13,255 nucleotides of DNA from Sphingobacteriaceae bacterium UBA2059 (lineage in GTDB: Bacteria; Bacteroidota; Bacteroidia; Sphingobacteriales; Sphingobacteriaceae): assembly GCA_002332615.1 (NCBI GenBank), contig DDAL01000028.1, forward strand, positions 38,949 through 52,203. Reading direction: 5' to 3'. Of the stretch, positions 1-8,251 are shown in pieces. Each line of letters starts with the position of its first letter. Within the stretch, counting starts at the first letter, position 1. Made by a program: the position numbers and the translations under genes. The notes below the pieces were generated by a model. The model was not told the origin of the DNA. It ran no database searches and worked only from the letters and a program-made list of their open reading frames with translations.

Positions 1-484
1 TCGGACCATAGGAATAAATTGTGTGCTTGCCCTGGCCGGTGCCCCTGTATGCGCCTCCCGGTTTTCTGTTTCACCTGTTAAAGTATTTACCTACATGCGC
101 ATCAAAGATTCGCTGAATGAGAATATATCGACCTTTAAAGCCGAACTGAACAGGCTCCAGTTTCTGCTAAAAGTGCTTAACGAACAGGACAACGTCTATT
201 TCCTCATTGATGAAATGTTGCGTGGAACTAATTCTGTCGATAAGTATAGAGGGTCGAAGGCCATTATCGAAAAGCTAATCAGGCAGGGAGCTGTGGGTAT
301 TGTAGCTACTCACGACCTTCAGATAGCCAGGCTTGAAGATACCTATCCGGCTTACATTCGCAATTTTTACTTTGACATCGAAGTAAAGGATGATGAAATG
401 CTGTTTGACTATAAGCTTAAGAGCGGGGAATGTAAAACCTTTAACGCATCTATGCTGCTCAGACAGCTGGGAGTTGAAGTATAA
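1..484 (+). CDS. MutS-related DNA mismatch repair family ATPase, C-terminal part (5' end outside window)
   Basis: This is the C-terminal part of a MutS-family ABC-type ATPase domain, whose ATP-driven dimer acts on DNA. The reading frame is open from base 2, so the visible start is a window edge. The segment opens with RTIGINCVLALAGAPVCA, which in the family follows the Walker A loop (the loop itself is outside). It continues with the FTYMRIKDSL and STFKAELNRL region, the Walker B motif FLIDEMLRGTNS (Asp-Glu at bases 209-214) and the switch His in ATHD (about base 311). The protein ends shortly after at GVEV, without the longer C-terminal extension of classical MutS. This fits the shorter MutS-related proteins common in Bacteroidota better than canonical MutS. 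That placement is inferred, since the mismatch-binding half is not visible. The gene converges on the DUF3037 gene and shares a terminator with it. Confidence 0.88.
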   Translation, partial: RTIGINCVLALAGAPVCASRFSVSPVKVFTYMRIKDSLNENISTFKAELNRLQFLLKVLNEQDNVYFLIDEMLRGTNSVDKYRGSKAIIEKLIRQGAVGIVATHDLQIARLEDTYPAYIRNFYFDIEVKDDEMLFDYKLKSGECKTFNASMLLRQLGVEV

Positions 485-499
485 AAAAAAGGAACCGGC

Positions 500-532
500 A
501 AAAAGATATGAAAGGGCGGAGCGTATCTTTTT
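500..532. terminator. Bidirectional intrinsic terminator between convergent genes
   Basis: AAAAAGATA (500-508) pairs perfectly with TATCTTTTT (524-532). The plus-strand RNA can add a U-G and a G-C pair, leaving an 11-base loop. The arm itself supplies the T-tract on the plus strand (528-532). On the minus strand the transcript runs into the T-rich complement of 500-504 and then 483-490. The hairpin lies 15 bases after the MutS-related stop and overlaps the DUF3037 stop codon (531-533), so it can serve both convergent genes. The stem is AT-rich and so only moderately stable. Confidence 0.65.
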
Positions 533-914
533 AGCCGACCAAAGTATTAAAAAGTTTTTCAAGCCTTTCCTGTTCATCGGAACACAGTCCTGGGTGTACT
601 TTCGACGCTTGTATAACGGTACTTCGCGCGGCAGTAAGCCACCTGAACCGCGAAGCTGCATCCAGTTTACCTATAGGGCCGCTATTGGCCGTCCCTTCTG
701 CAACAGATCTTAGTGAATGAAGGTTTTCCTCAATAGAACCCAGGTCTGCCTCTTTCCACAGCGTCAGCACCTTCTCCCTGTCCAGCTTATATAAGCAGCG
801 CAGGAAACCTGTACTTTTGCAAAAGAGGATCACGCCTGCGTTAACAAACTCCTCGCGCTCAACACGCGGTACAATGCGAATTACAGCATATTCATAGACT
901 TTAGTATGCTGCAT
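531..914 (-). CDS. DUF3037 family protein, paired with the HipA-like kinase
   Basis: A 127-residue soluble protein of the DUF3037 family; its biochemical function is unknown. The family signature is at the N-terminus: YEYAVIRIVPRVEREEFVNAGVILF (about residues 8-32), with the conserved PRVEREEF and NAGV core. The rest is mixed and contains charged helices. It has no signal peptide or membrane segment and the length is normal for the family. The ATG lies inside the 3' end of the upstream HipA-like gene (14-base overlap, different frame), so the two are very likely translationally coupled. From memory, DUF3037 genes often sit next to short HipA-like kinases, which suggests a partner or substrate role. 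That role is inference. Its stop codon is embedded in the shared terminator. Confidence 0.85.
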   Translation of the reverse strand: MQHTKVYEYAVIRIVPRVEREEFVNAGVILFCKSTGFLRCLYKLDREKVLTLWKEADLGSIEENLHSLRSVAEGTANSGPIGKLDAASRFRWLTAARSTVIQASKVHPGLCSDEQERLEKLFNTLVG

Positions 915-1686
915 TTTGCGCCTGATTTAAAAAGATAGATGAATGAATAAGCCTTAGTCGAAAGAATTCCTTATAGATAGTGCGTACTTCGCTGTCGGAT
1001 TGTTCTTCCGAGTGATTGTTAAGCCAGTCGGACGGAATGCTGTCAATAATGCCGTCTATACATTCGGTGCTAAGGATTTCCTTGCATAGGCGGTCGGCTT
1101 CCTCCAGATCTCTTGCATAGGGCAGCAACACATGGTCTTTTATTTGCACAAACGGCTTGGCAGCACTTTCAAGAGGCTCATCCCAGCCATGGTGGAAGTA
1201 AAGGGCTGCTCCATGATCAATGAGCCACAGCTCCTTTTTCCAGAAAAGCATATTGGTATTGCGGACAGTACGGTCTACATTCATCAGCAAAGCATCCAGC
1301 CATACAATCTTGGAAGCGGTAAGCGCATCCACCTTATGTACCACGGGATCAAAGGTTATGGCTCCCTGAAGATAATGCAAGGCCAGGTTCATTCCTACGC
1401 TTGCTTTCAGGAGATCCTGAATTTCCTCATCGGGCTCTGTGCGTCCAAAGGCAGCATCAAGCTCTGCAAATACGACTTCTGGCACCTTAAGACCAATAGC
1501 CCTTGCTATTTCGCAGCCGATAAGCTCAGCTATCAGAGCTTTTACTCCCTGGCCGGCGCCTTTAAATTTTAATACATACATAAATCCGTCATCCGCCTCG
1601 GCAATAGCGGGCAAGGAGCCTCCTTCACGCAAAGGAGTTATATATCGGGTTACCTGGACGGTCCTTATTTCTGGTTTACCGGGCAT
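901..1686 (-). CDS. HipA-like (HipA_2 type) kinase
   Basis: A 261-residue protein resembling the HipA-like kinase family. HipA itself is a Ser/Thr kinase that phosphorylates glutamyl-tRNA synthetase; the target here is unknown. Visible kinase features are YVLKFKG (Lys40/Lys42, probable nucleotide-binding lysine), a helix with AELIGCEIA (Glu54), a catalytic-loop-like segment NVDRTVRNTN (Asp138, Asn143) and LIDHGAAL, where Asp157 stands at the DFG-equivalent position. It is much shorter than E. coli HipA (about 440 residues) and lacks the N-terminal HipA subdomain. No HipB-type helix-turn-helix gene is adjacent. The ATG at 1684-1686 has a Bacteroidota-type promoter close upstream but no clear ribosome binding site. 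It overlaps the downstream DUF3037 gene. Whether it acts as a toxin is not shown by the sequence. Confidence 0.85.
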   Translation of the reverse strand: MPGKPEIRTVQVTRYITPLREGGSLPAIAEADDGFMYVLKFKGAGQGVKALIAELIGCEIARAIGLKVPEVVFAELDAAFGRTEPDEEIQDLLKASVGMNLALHYLQGAITFDPVVHKVDALTASKIVWLDALLMNVDRTVRNTNMLFWKKELWLIDHGAALYFHHGWDEPLESAAKPFVQIKDHVLLPYARDLEEADRLCKEILSTECIDGIIDSIPSDWLNNHSEEQSDSEVRTIYKEFFRLRLIHSSIFLNQAQNAAY

Positions 1687-1708
1687 AAGCTTGTTTAAAA
1701 GAACTCAG

Positions 1709-1741
1709 CAAAAGTAAATAGAAAAACTCAGATGCTCTCAA
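1709..1741 (-). promoter_or_regulatory. Bacteroidota-type promoter for the HipA-like/DUF3037 operon
   Basis: Read on the minus strand, TTG (1741-1739) is followed after 22 bases by TACTTTTG (1716-1709). This matches the Bacteroidota sigma-A pattern of TTG plus TAnnTTTG with usual spacing near 17-23 bases. It lies 22 bases before the kinase ATG, so the predicted leader is very short (about 15 bases). The match of the -7 element is exact. Transcription was not measured, and AT-rich intergenic DNA can give chance matches. Confidence 0.55.
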
Positions 1742-1760
1742 ACAGGCTTCATCAGGCAGG

Positions 1761-3059
1761 TCAGAGCTTTTCTTTCTGCAGAGTATGCTCACCGTTTTGA
1801 CTAAGGACCAGCACCTGCTTCAGGGGGTCGAACCTGATCTTTATACCTGCTCTTGAAAAGGTAAATACATGATCTCCTTCAGCCTTTAGTTCAATAACAG
1901 GCTGTGCGGTTCCTTGTGCATACAATGCCGACTCCTTTCTTGTGATTGTTATTTTAATAGGAAAAGAAGTACTGCTATAAACGCCCGTATACTGATCGAG
2001 GTCCTGCGGACTCAATTCAATAAAGTCTGGAAATGTATAAGGGCGGCCATAAAGAATGCTCAGCACACCAATTGCGATATCGTTTGTAGGATAGCGCTCG
2101 CCGTTTACAGCGTAGGCAACCGATAGTTTAGTTTCCGGATTATATGAAACAGCCGAATGCGATCCATAGGTGTCGCCGCCGTGACCATAACTTATTTTGT
2201 CGTAAAAGGGGATTCTCATTAAGCCCATGCCAAAAGCTTTCCCTTGTAAAGGTTTCATTTGTTCGAGTGTGGAAGCTGCCAAATACTTACCTGCAAAAAG
2301 TCCGGTGATAAACAAGTTCAGGTCGGCCGGTGTGGAGATCAGATCGCCTACACCTATCACATTTTCAAAAGAGAAATCTTTTACTTCCTTCCATCCGCCC
2401 TCATACCGATAGGCTTTAACAATGTGTCCAGGATGATCCATGTAGGAATACGTATGCATTAACTTTCCAGGTGCCAGTATTTCCTTCCTAAGAATTATAT
2501 GATAAGGCAGCTTATGTTTCTTTTCCAGTATTTTAGTAAGTAAAAAATAACCTGAGTTTGAGTATCCCATACTTGTCCCAGGTTCAAAAGCCGTTCCTGC
2601 CTTCCTGATTGCAGCAAGCAAGTGGCTCTCCGTCTGCCGGTTTACCAGCCATAAAGAGTCCTTGTTCAGCTCGTAATTTTTAAGTCCGCTGGTGTGATTG
2701 AGCAGGTGACCTATCGTTATTTTAGTCGCATTGGGCATATCTGCGAAGTAGCCCGACAAAGGTTCTTCAAGACTAAGTGCCCGCTTTTCGATGAGCTTAA
2801 AAATGAGCGTTGCTGTAAAAAGCTTGCTTATGGAACCTACCTGATAGCCCGCATTGGTCTGATAGTGATCTGGAACCTGCGTGTGACCGAAGCTGCAAGA
2901 ATATAGCTCTTTGCCATTTTGAGCGATTGCAACACGTCCGATTCCCTGATGCTTGCTTTCGATATGCCTGAGAAAAGAGCTAATCTTTGCTGTGTCAACT
3001 GGTTGAGAAGAAGCCACCGTGTAAATGAAAAGTGATAGAAGCAGTAGTCTGGTCTTCAT
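1761..3059 (-). CDS. Secreted serine hydrolase, class C beta-lactamase/DD-peptidase fold
   Basis: A 432-residue exported hydrolase of the beta-lactamase-related family. Residues 1-18 form a signal peptide (hydrophobic LLLLSLFIYTVA, cleavage near ASSQ). The three active-site motifs are present: SISK (Ser76 nucleophile, Lys79), YSN (Tyr166-Asn168) and HGG (His293-Gly295). The GHLLNHTSGL motif (about 117-126) and GVGDLISTPADL (about 236-247) are also typical of the family. The C-terminal 80 or so residues (from about 348, PQDLDQYTGVY) form a small beta-rich domain often attached to these enzymes. Members include peptidases and esterases as well as beta-lactamases, and the substrate cannot be read from sequence. 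The gene lies beyond the PUL terminator and is probably a separate unit. A weak -7-like TAGCTTTA (3085-3078) lies upstream, without a clear TTG partner. No terminator is visible after it, so read-through into the kinase operon is possible. Confidence 0.9.
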   Translation of the reverse strand: MKTRLLLLSLFIYTVASSQPVDTAKISSFLRHIESKHQGIGRVAIAQNGKELYSCSFGHTQVPDHYQTNAGYQVGSISKLFTATLIFKLIEKRALSLEEPLSGYFADMPNATKITIGHLLNHTSGLKNYELNKDSLWLVNRQTESHLLAAIRKAGTAFEPGTSMGYSNSGYFLLTKILEKKHKLPYHIILRKEILAPGKLMHTYSYMDHPGHIVKAYRYEGGWKEVKDFSFENVIGVGDLISTPADLNLFITGLFAGKYLAASTLEQMKPLQGKAFGMGLMRIPFYDKISYGHGGDTYGSHSAVSYNPETKLSVAYAVNGERYPTNDIAIGVLSILYGRPYTFPDFIELSPQDLDQYTGVYSSTSFPIKITITRKESALYAQGTAQPVIELKAEGDHVFTFSRAGIKIRFDPLKQVLVLSQNGEHTLQKEKL

Positions 3060-3093
3060 GATATATGATCGTCTAATTAAAGCTACATGAATG

Positions 3094-3139
3094 TAAATAA
3101 AAAATCCTGCAGGATCAACTGAAGGTCTTGCAGGATTTT
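3094..3139 (-). terminator. Intrinsic terminator ending the polysaccharide-utilisation operon
   Basis: The arms AAAATCCTGCA (3101-3111) and TGCAGGATTTT (3129-3139) are perfect 11-base inverted complements around a 17-base loop. On the minus strand the hairpin is followed by a T-rich tail (complement of about 3094-3104, TTTTTTATT). It begins about 20 bases after the stop of the GH63 gene, so it probably closes that operon and insulates the serine hydrolase gene. The left arm also contains the self-palindrome TCCTGCAGGA at 3105-3114, which lies partly in the loop. Confidence 0.8.
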
Positions 3140-3160
3140 CACAGAAGTATACTTTTGAGT

Positions 3161-5116
3161 TTATTTCTTGCCCATTTCCTTGTACATGAGGAACAAGTGG
3201 GCAGCCGACCAGCTGAAGTGCGATGCTTTAAGCCGTTCGCCCGTATGAACATCATAATTTTCATGGATAGGGGCGTCGCCATCCAGTCCCTTAAGGCGTT
3301 CGAATACCTGCCGGGTATAAGTATCTGCCTCCTGAGTGTAGCCATACTTTCTCAGACCCGCTATAGCAAAATAAACCTGATCAAGCCATATAGGACCTCT
3401 CCAATAACCCCGGGAATTAAACTTAAGATTATCGGCAGCCGCAGTAGGGAAGGGTATATAGGTGGAAAACTTTTTAGGGTCAAACATAATCTCTGCAACC
3501 CGTTCAGCCTGCTGTTTGTTCGCCAGCCCGGTCCAGAGCGGTATCCATCCTTCAGGGCCATACACCTCGATAAAACTCCCTTTTAACGTCTTATCGAAGA
3601 AATAGCCGTGCTGGTCGCTGAAGAAGTAGTTCTGCAGTACTGCTTTCCGGTCGGTTTCTTTAAAAGGAACAGACAGAACTTTAGCAAACTTCTTCAGCAG
3701 TTCATACTCAAGATGCAGGTAGGCGTTCAGATCCACCGACTCCTGATCCATGCTCCATGCATTCAGGTTATTTTTAATCATCTTCGTTTCGTCAAAACGA
3801 ATTGCATTATCCATCCCGCTTTCCCATTTAGCAGCTTCCAGCGTACCGTCGGTAGCACCATATTCGCAAATGCCGTTTTTATCATGATCGCGATAGGTAT
3901 ACCACCATTGATAGTACTTTAGCAGTTTAGGGTACATCTCCTTCAAGAACGCTTTGTCGCCGTCTGCTTTATAAATAGCGTCCACGGCCCACGCCGCCAG
4001 AGGCGGCTTTGAGTCGCGGTAGTTGTTTTCGGCAGAGTCCGTATAGATACAATCAGCAATCATGCCCGCCTCGTCCTGATAGTCAAACATCGTGCGCATC
4101 TGATCTTTTGCGAGCTCATTATCGATAGAAGACAAGGCGACTGCATGTTTCCAGGAGTCCCAGGCCCAGAAGCCTACAAAATAGTCCATTGCATGCGAAG
4201 GTACCAGGCCCGCATGATGCAGGGCGCCTTTAGGACTGCGCCAGTTGCTGATAAGCGTCATGATGCTTTTCACCATTACCTTATTGCTTTTCAGAGACAT
4301 ATCGCTGCGCAGGTTGGCACGGATGTAGCCGTTCCACCTGCTGCTGTTGGCATCGAATTTTTCATTCGCCTTCTTAAGTACCTCTGCAGCTTCAGCCTTA
4401 CGCCGGGAATGCTCCTCACTGCTGTTAAAATAAGAAACAACAACATTTAACTGCCTGGCATAGTTCTTTGAGCTAGCCGTATACGCCTTGCCTCTCACAT
4501 CCAGACTTACAGTTTGAGGGAAACTAAGCATGATGATCTCTCCCTTTTTTAAGGTTGACAGGAGAGAGTTGCCCTGCCTGGTCCATACCATCGGTCCAGA
4601 CAGACTTCCCTCAAGTTTGAAGTATACGTCTTTTGCCGAACTACATTTCAGTAAAGCGTGATTGGCGGTTATGAATACAAGCGCCTGGTCAAGCTTTTCC
4701 AAGCCAGACGAGGATTTCATTAGCAACTTGCCCGGATAATAAATCGCTGTATCCGGCTTATACACAAGCTCCTGCCGGTTTTTGTTCAGAGCCGATACCT
4801 TAAATACAGATTCGCTTACCCAGGTACGGTTGTCCAGATCAAAAGGACCGCAGAATCCGTTATAAGAAGCTCCCCTGGCCGGTATGGTGAAGCCCATCCA
4901 TGAGCCCATATCCGTAAACATGCCCTGTCCCTGCAGCCTTCCCGAGTTTGGCGTGTAGACCACATTCAGTAAATTGGGATAGTCCATCCTGTAATCTTTC
5001 TTTCCCAGAGCAGGGTTTTGCCCCGCCTTGCACCACTGTAAGAGTGCAGTTGTACCAAGCAGGAAGCCCGCTGTCAGGGCAAGTAGTCTGAATTTATTCA
5101 TAGTTGCTGCCAGCAT
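3161..5116 (-). CDS. GH63 alpha-glucosidase, YgjK-like, periplasmic
   Basis: A 651-residue inverting alpha-glycosidase of GH63 with an (alpha/alpha)6 catalytic barrel. It closely follows E. coli YgjK over the barrel: NWRSPKGAL (291-299), WAWDSWKH (318-324; Asp320), KWESGMDNA (430-438), QESVD (458-462), GPEGWIPL (520-527), YWRGPIWLDQ (571-580), PIHENYDVHTG (616-626) and FSWSAAHL (634-641). By alignment from memory with YgjK Asp501 and Glu727, the general acid is Asp437 and the general base Glu619. YgjK prefers Glc-alpha-1,2-Gal, so this enzyme may remove a terminal alpha-glucose. A signal peptide covers about residues 6-31. The ATG at 5116 overlaps the upstream lacZ stop (TAATG). An alternative ATG at 5101 (Met6) gives a cleaner signal peptide. 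It is the last gene of the operon. GH37 trehalase is a less likely alternative. Confidence 0.88.
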   Translation of the reverse strand: MLAATMNKFRLLALTAGFLLGTTALLQWCKAGQNPALGKKDYRMDYPNLLNVVYTPNSGRLQGQGMFTDMGSWMGFTIPARGASYNGFCGPFDLDNRTWVSESVFKVSALNKNRQELVYKPDTAIYYPGKLLMKSSSGLEKLDQALVFITANHALLKCSSAKDVYFKLEGSLSGPMVWTRQGNSLLSTLKKGEIIMLSFPQTVSLDVRGKAYTASSKNYARQLNVVVSYFNSSEEHSRRKAEAAEVLKKANEKFDANSSRWNGYIRANLRSDMSLKSNKVMVKSIMTLISNWRSPKGALHHAGLVPSHAMDYFVGFWAWDSWKHAVALSSIDNELAKDQMRTMFDYQDEAGMIADCIYTDSAENNYRDSKPPLAAWAVDAIYKADGDKAFLKEMYPKLLKYYQWWYTYRDHDKNGICEYGATDGTLEAAKWESGMDNAIRFDETKMIKNNLNAWSMDQESVDLNAYLHLEYELLKKFAKVLSVPFKETDRKAVLQNYFFSDQHGYFFDKTLKGSFIEVYGPEGWIPLWTGLANKQQAERVAEIMFDPKKFSTYIPFPTAAADNLKFNSRGYWRGPIWLDQVYFAIAGLRKYGYTQEADTYTRQVFERLKGLDGDAPIHENYDVHTGERLKASHFSWSAAHLFLMYKEMGKK

Positions 5117-8100
5117 TAAAATTTCTTGTTTAAATCGGCCGCACTAATACCCTTTCCAAAAGGAATGATAGTAAAGCCATAAGTCATATCAACCGGTGTA
5201 ATCGTATATTCAGGATGCGTCTGAGCGCCCCAGGTAGTATCTCCCCCAACACCCATTTGAAGGTAGTCGATGTTAAGCCACACCATATCCTGCTTCTGTA
5301 TGCTGCCTCCATGCTTTCGCTGTATTTTAAAGGGAACGTACATAAGCTCCGACATCGGAAAGTTCCACGCGCTGACATTCAAGGGCTGCTTACCTTTCAC
5401 CAATATACCTTCGCCTGCGGCATTGGCCAGACTAAACCAGCGCACGTCCGACTTATTAGCCGTTTCCTGAGGGCGTACATAGGGGTGAAACTGGCTCCAT
5501 ACATCGCTTTTGTACAAGTCGACCAAGGCCGAACTCTTTCTGTCCCAATAATTTTCGTGAGGGCCCCTTCCAAACCACTGCATCTGGTCGTACTCGCCTT
5601 TAAGCACCATGTGCATGCCTACCTTGGGTATTTCCGGAAGTGGCTTGCTGCCGGTGAGTAGCTTATAGTTCACATCAATCACTCCCTGAGCGTCAATTGA
5701 AAAGTCCATATGCACCTTTGCATCCTGTTTAGCAAGGTCATACACCACATTTATCAACATTTTATTGCCGCTTTTTGTATGGGTGATGCGTTCGAGTTTC
5801 ATATCCCGCGGTGCATCTCTCCACGTTGCACAGCGCTGCTGCAATCCGTTCGCTACGTCATTATCCGTCAGAGGTCGCCAGAAATTAGGCATTAAGCCTT
5901 CTTTTAACAGCTCCTTCCCCCCCTGTTTCATAGAAAACAGCTGTCCGTTCTTTTTAGAAAAAGCGACATCAAAGCTATTTCCCGATATAACAAGGCTTTC
6001 CTTCTGATCATGTACGTTTAAAGGCCCCTGAGCGGGCTTTCTTGCCATAAGCGATTTTTCCACAGGCAGTAAAAACTGCTCATAAGCCTGCAGGTGTCCT
6101 GCCGGGATAAGCGGATGATTGCCTTTGTAATAGGTATTGATATGTAAGAAATATTCCCTGCCCGGAGCAGGAGTCAGCGAAGGCAGGTCCAGTATAACCT
6201 CGCGCGACTGATGTGCTTTTAAACCCTTTATAGAAAACGACTTTTTATGTAAAACTTCACCCTCGGCCTTAATCTGCCATTCGAAATCGTAGTCGTCCAG
6301 ATTACTGAAATCAAAACGATTGGTTACACGGATCTTCCTGTCAGACAAGGAAACCGGCTCAAAATGCACAGGCTGATACACCTTTTTTACCTCCCATATA
6401 TGCGGATGCAGCGAGCGGTTTGCCGAAACAAGTCCGTTTGCACAAAAATTCGAGTCGTTGGGCACACCCACATAGCCCATATCGCCTCCATAAGCCCATA
6501 TGTCATTGTTCTTTTCATCTTTTATCAGAAAAGTCTGGTCTACCCAATCCCATATAAAACCACCCTGCAGCTGATCATACTTCCATATAAGATCCCAGTA
6601 GTCATTCAGATTGCCTACGCTGTTGCCCATGGCATGTGCATATTCGCAAAGGATGAGAGGCTTCGGCTGACGCTGGTTCACATGCTCTCGCAGATGATAT
6701 ACCCGGGCATACATAGGGCAGTAGATGTCTGAAATACCCGTTCTGCGCGCGCCCTCATATTGAACAGGGCGTGAAGGATCATACTTTTTAAGCCAGTGGT
6801 ACACCGTTTCAAAGTGCTTTCCATAGCCAGATTCATTGCCCAGCGACCAGGTAACAACAGAGGTGTAATTCCTGTCGCGCACGGCCATGCGCTCCACGCG
6901 TTCCTGAAAAGGTACAATCCAGTCGGGATGATTGGCCAGCGTTTCCATCTTGGTTGATTCCATTCCATGCGATTCAAGGTTAGCCTCATCAACCAGGTAG
7001 AGGCCATATTCATCACACAGTTCATACCAGTCTTCAATATTCGGATAGTGGCTGCAGCGCACCGCATTGATATTGAACTGCTTCATCAGTTTAATATCCT
7101 GGATCATGCTTTCCTTTGTAATGCTTCGCCCGGTAAGCGGATTGAACTCATGCCGGTTCACACCCCTTATTTTAACCGGCACGCCATTGACTAAAAATAA
7201 ACCGTTTTTCATTTCAACGCTCCTGAAACCAAATCGGTGAGCGAAAGCTTCTGTAATACGGCCGTTTTTATCCAGCGTGCTTACAGTAAGTGAATATAAA
7301 TGAGGCGATTCAGCAGTCCATGGTTTTACATTACTGAATGAGCTTTCCAAATTAAAAGCAAGATCAGCTCTGCTTTTTAGCTTCCGCGTATTTGTATACA
7401 TAACCCTGCTTCCGTCGGACACTTCCACTTTAACCGAAGAGCCGTCAAAGGAAGTTTCGCTCTTCATTTTGAGTTCCAGTTTAAAAGCGCCGTCTTTGTA
7501 AGCATTGCTCAGTTCCGCCTTAAGGCCAAAATCTTCAACCCGCGTTTTAGGACGAGCTATGAGTGCCACATTGCGTTCAATGCCGCTAAATTTCCAGTAA
7601 TCCTGCCCCTCCAGGTAAGAGCCATCGCTATAGCGATATACTTCAACTGAAATATCATTTACACCCGGTTTTAAGTGTTTGCTTACATCGAAATCTGCCG
7701 GAAGCCTGCTGTCCTCGCTATAGCCAACGAACTCTCCGTTCACCCAGCAGTAAAAGGCCGATTCAACCCCGCTAAACCGTAAGATGACATCCATTCCTTT
7801 CCAATCTGCAGGAACGGTAAACGTACGCTTGTAAGAGCCCACCGGGTTATAATCCTTAGGTACATGAGGAGGGTTAGGAGGGAAGGGGTAAGATACGTCT
7901 GTGTAAATTGGAGCGTCAAAGCCCTGCACCTCCCAGCTTCCCGGTACAATGATCTTGCTCCAGGATTCCATTTTGAACTCTTTTTTGTAAAAGTCGGCAG
8001 GACGTGACCCCGGATTTTTAGCATAATGAAAGTCCCACGTTCCGTTTAGCAGCAGTTCCCTGCTATTTTCCTGCAGCCTTTTTTCAGCTGCTTCCTTAGC

Positions 8101-8241
8101 GGCATAGGGCCTGAAAAAGGCATGCATCGGCAAGCGGTTTACCTGATTTACCAGAGCGTTTTCCCACTCCTTAGGCTTTTCCTGTGCATACACAAGCTGC
8201 ATCAGGATAGATAGCCATATAATAACGTTCAATTTTTTCAT
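5116..8241 (-). CDS. lacZ: GH2 beta-galactosidase, LacZ type, periplasmic
   Basis: A 1041-residue GH2 enzyme, full length compared with E. coli LacZ (1024). It hydrolyses terminal beta-galactosides with retention. Residues 1-19 are a signal peptide (cleavage after VYA), so unlike E. coli LacZ it is exported, as is usual in PULs. Domains in order are: jelly-roll sugar-binding (about 63-228), Ig-like (about 230-340), TIM barrel (about 342-620), a second Ig-like domain and the C-terminal small-chain domain (about 750-1030, with WFGRGPHENYWDR). The acid/base is Glu470 in WSLGNESG and the nucleophile is Glu533 in ILCEYAHAMGNS. Other LacZ-type residues are Asp214 (EGQDYW), His364 (NRHEF), His398 (RCSHYPN) and Trp1004 (VGGDTTW, equal to E. 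coli Trp999). The start lies 10 bases after the LysO C-part stop, and the stop overlaps the GH63 start. Specificity beyond beta-galactose is not readable. Confidence 0.95.
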   Translation of the reverse strand: MKKLNVIIWLSILMQLVYAQEKPKEWENALVNQVNRLPMHAFFRPYAAKEAAEKRLQENSRELLLNGTWDFHYAKNPGSRPADFYKKEFKMESWSKIIVPGSWEVQGFDAPIYTDVSYPFPPNPPHVPKDYNPVGSYKRTFTVPADWKGMDVILRFSGVESAFYCWVNGEFVGYSEDSRLPADFDVSKHLKPGVNDISVEVYRYSDGSYLEGQDYWKFSGIERNVALIARPKTRVEDFGLKAELSNAYKDGAFKLELKMKSETSFDGSSVKVEVSDGSRVMYTNTRKLKSRADLAFNLESSFSNVKPWTAESPHLYSLTVSTLDKNGRITEAFAHRFGFRSVEMKNGLFLVNGVPVKIRGVNRHEFNPLTGRSITKESMIQDIKLMKQFNINAVRCSHYPNIEDWYELCDEYGLYLVDEANLESHGMESTKMETLANHPDWIVPFQERVERMAVRDRNYTSVVTWSLGNESGYGKHFETVYHWLKKYDPSRPVQYEGARRTGISDIYCPMYARVYHLREHVNQRQPKPLILCEYAHAMGNSVGNLNDYWDLIWKYDQLQGGFIWDWVDQTFLIKDEKNNDIWAYGGDMGYVGVPNDSNFCANGLVSANRSLHPHIWEVKKVYQPVHFEPVSLSDRKIRVTNRFDFSNLDDYDFEWQIKAEGEVLHKKSFSIKGLKAHQSREVILDLPSLTPAPGREYFLHINTYYKGNHPLIPAGHLQAYEQFLLPVEKSLMARKPAQGPLNVHDQKESLVISGNSFDVAFSKKNGQLFSMKQGGKELLKEGLMPNFWRPLTDNDVANGLQQRCATWRDAPRDMKLERITHTKSGNKMLINVVYDLAKQDAKVHMDFSIDAQGVIDVNYKLLTGSKPLPEIPKVGMHMVLKGEYDQMQWFGRGPHENYWDRKSSALVDLYKSDVWSQFHPYVRPQETANKSDVRWFSLANAAGEGILVKGKQPLNVSAWNFPMSELMYVPFKIQRKHGGSIQKQDMVWLNIDYLQMGVGGDTTWGAQTHPEYTITPVDMTYGFTIIPFGKGISAADLNKKF

Positions 8242-8251
8242 TCCTAATCAA

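Noticed and set aside
23..484. Complete small gene starting with GTG at base 23
   Set aside because: The frame is open upstream to base 2 and the residues before it (RTIGINC) belong to the conserved MutS ATPase domain, so this is the tail of a longer gene.
901..1686. Classical HipBA toxin-antitoxin module
   Set aside because: There is no HipB-like helix-turn-helix gene, and the kinase lacks the HipA N-terminal subdomain. It is only HipA-like.
3105..3114. TCCTGCAGGA palindrome as an operator
   Set aside because: It is a by-product of the terminator arm plus the adjacent loop bases and lies after the operon, with no second copy near a promoter.
3161..5116. GH37 trehalase
   Set aside because: The barrel motifs (NWRSP, WESGMD, QESVD, PIHENYDVHTG, FSWSAAHL) match YgjK-type GH63 across the domain.
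6364..6732. Plus-strand open frames within lacZ, GH63, SusC and SusD genes
   Set aside because: They are antisense shadows of strongly conserved minus-strand genes and show no recognisable domain or start signals.
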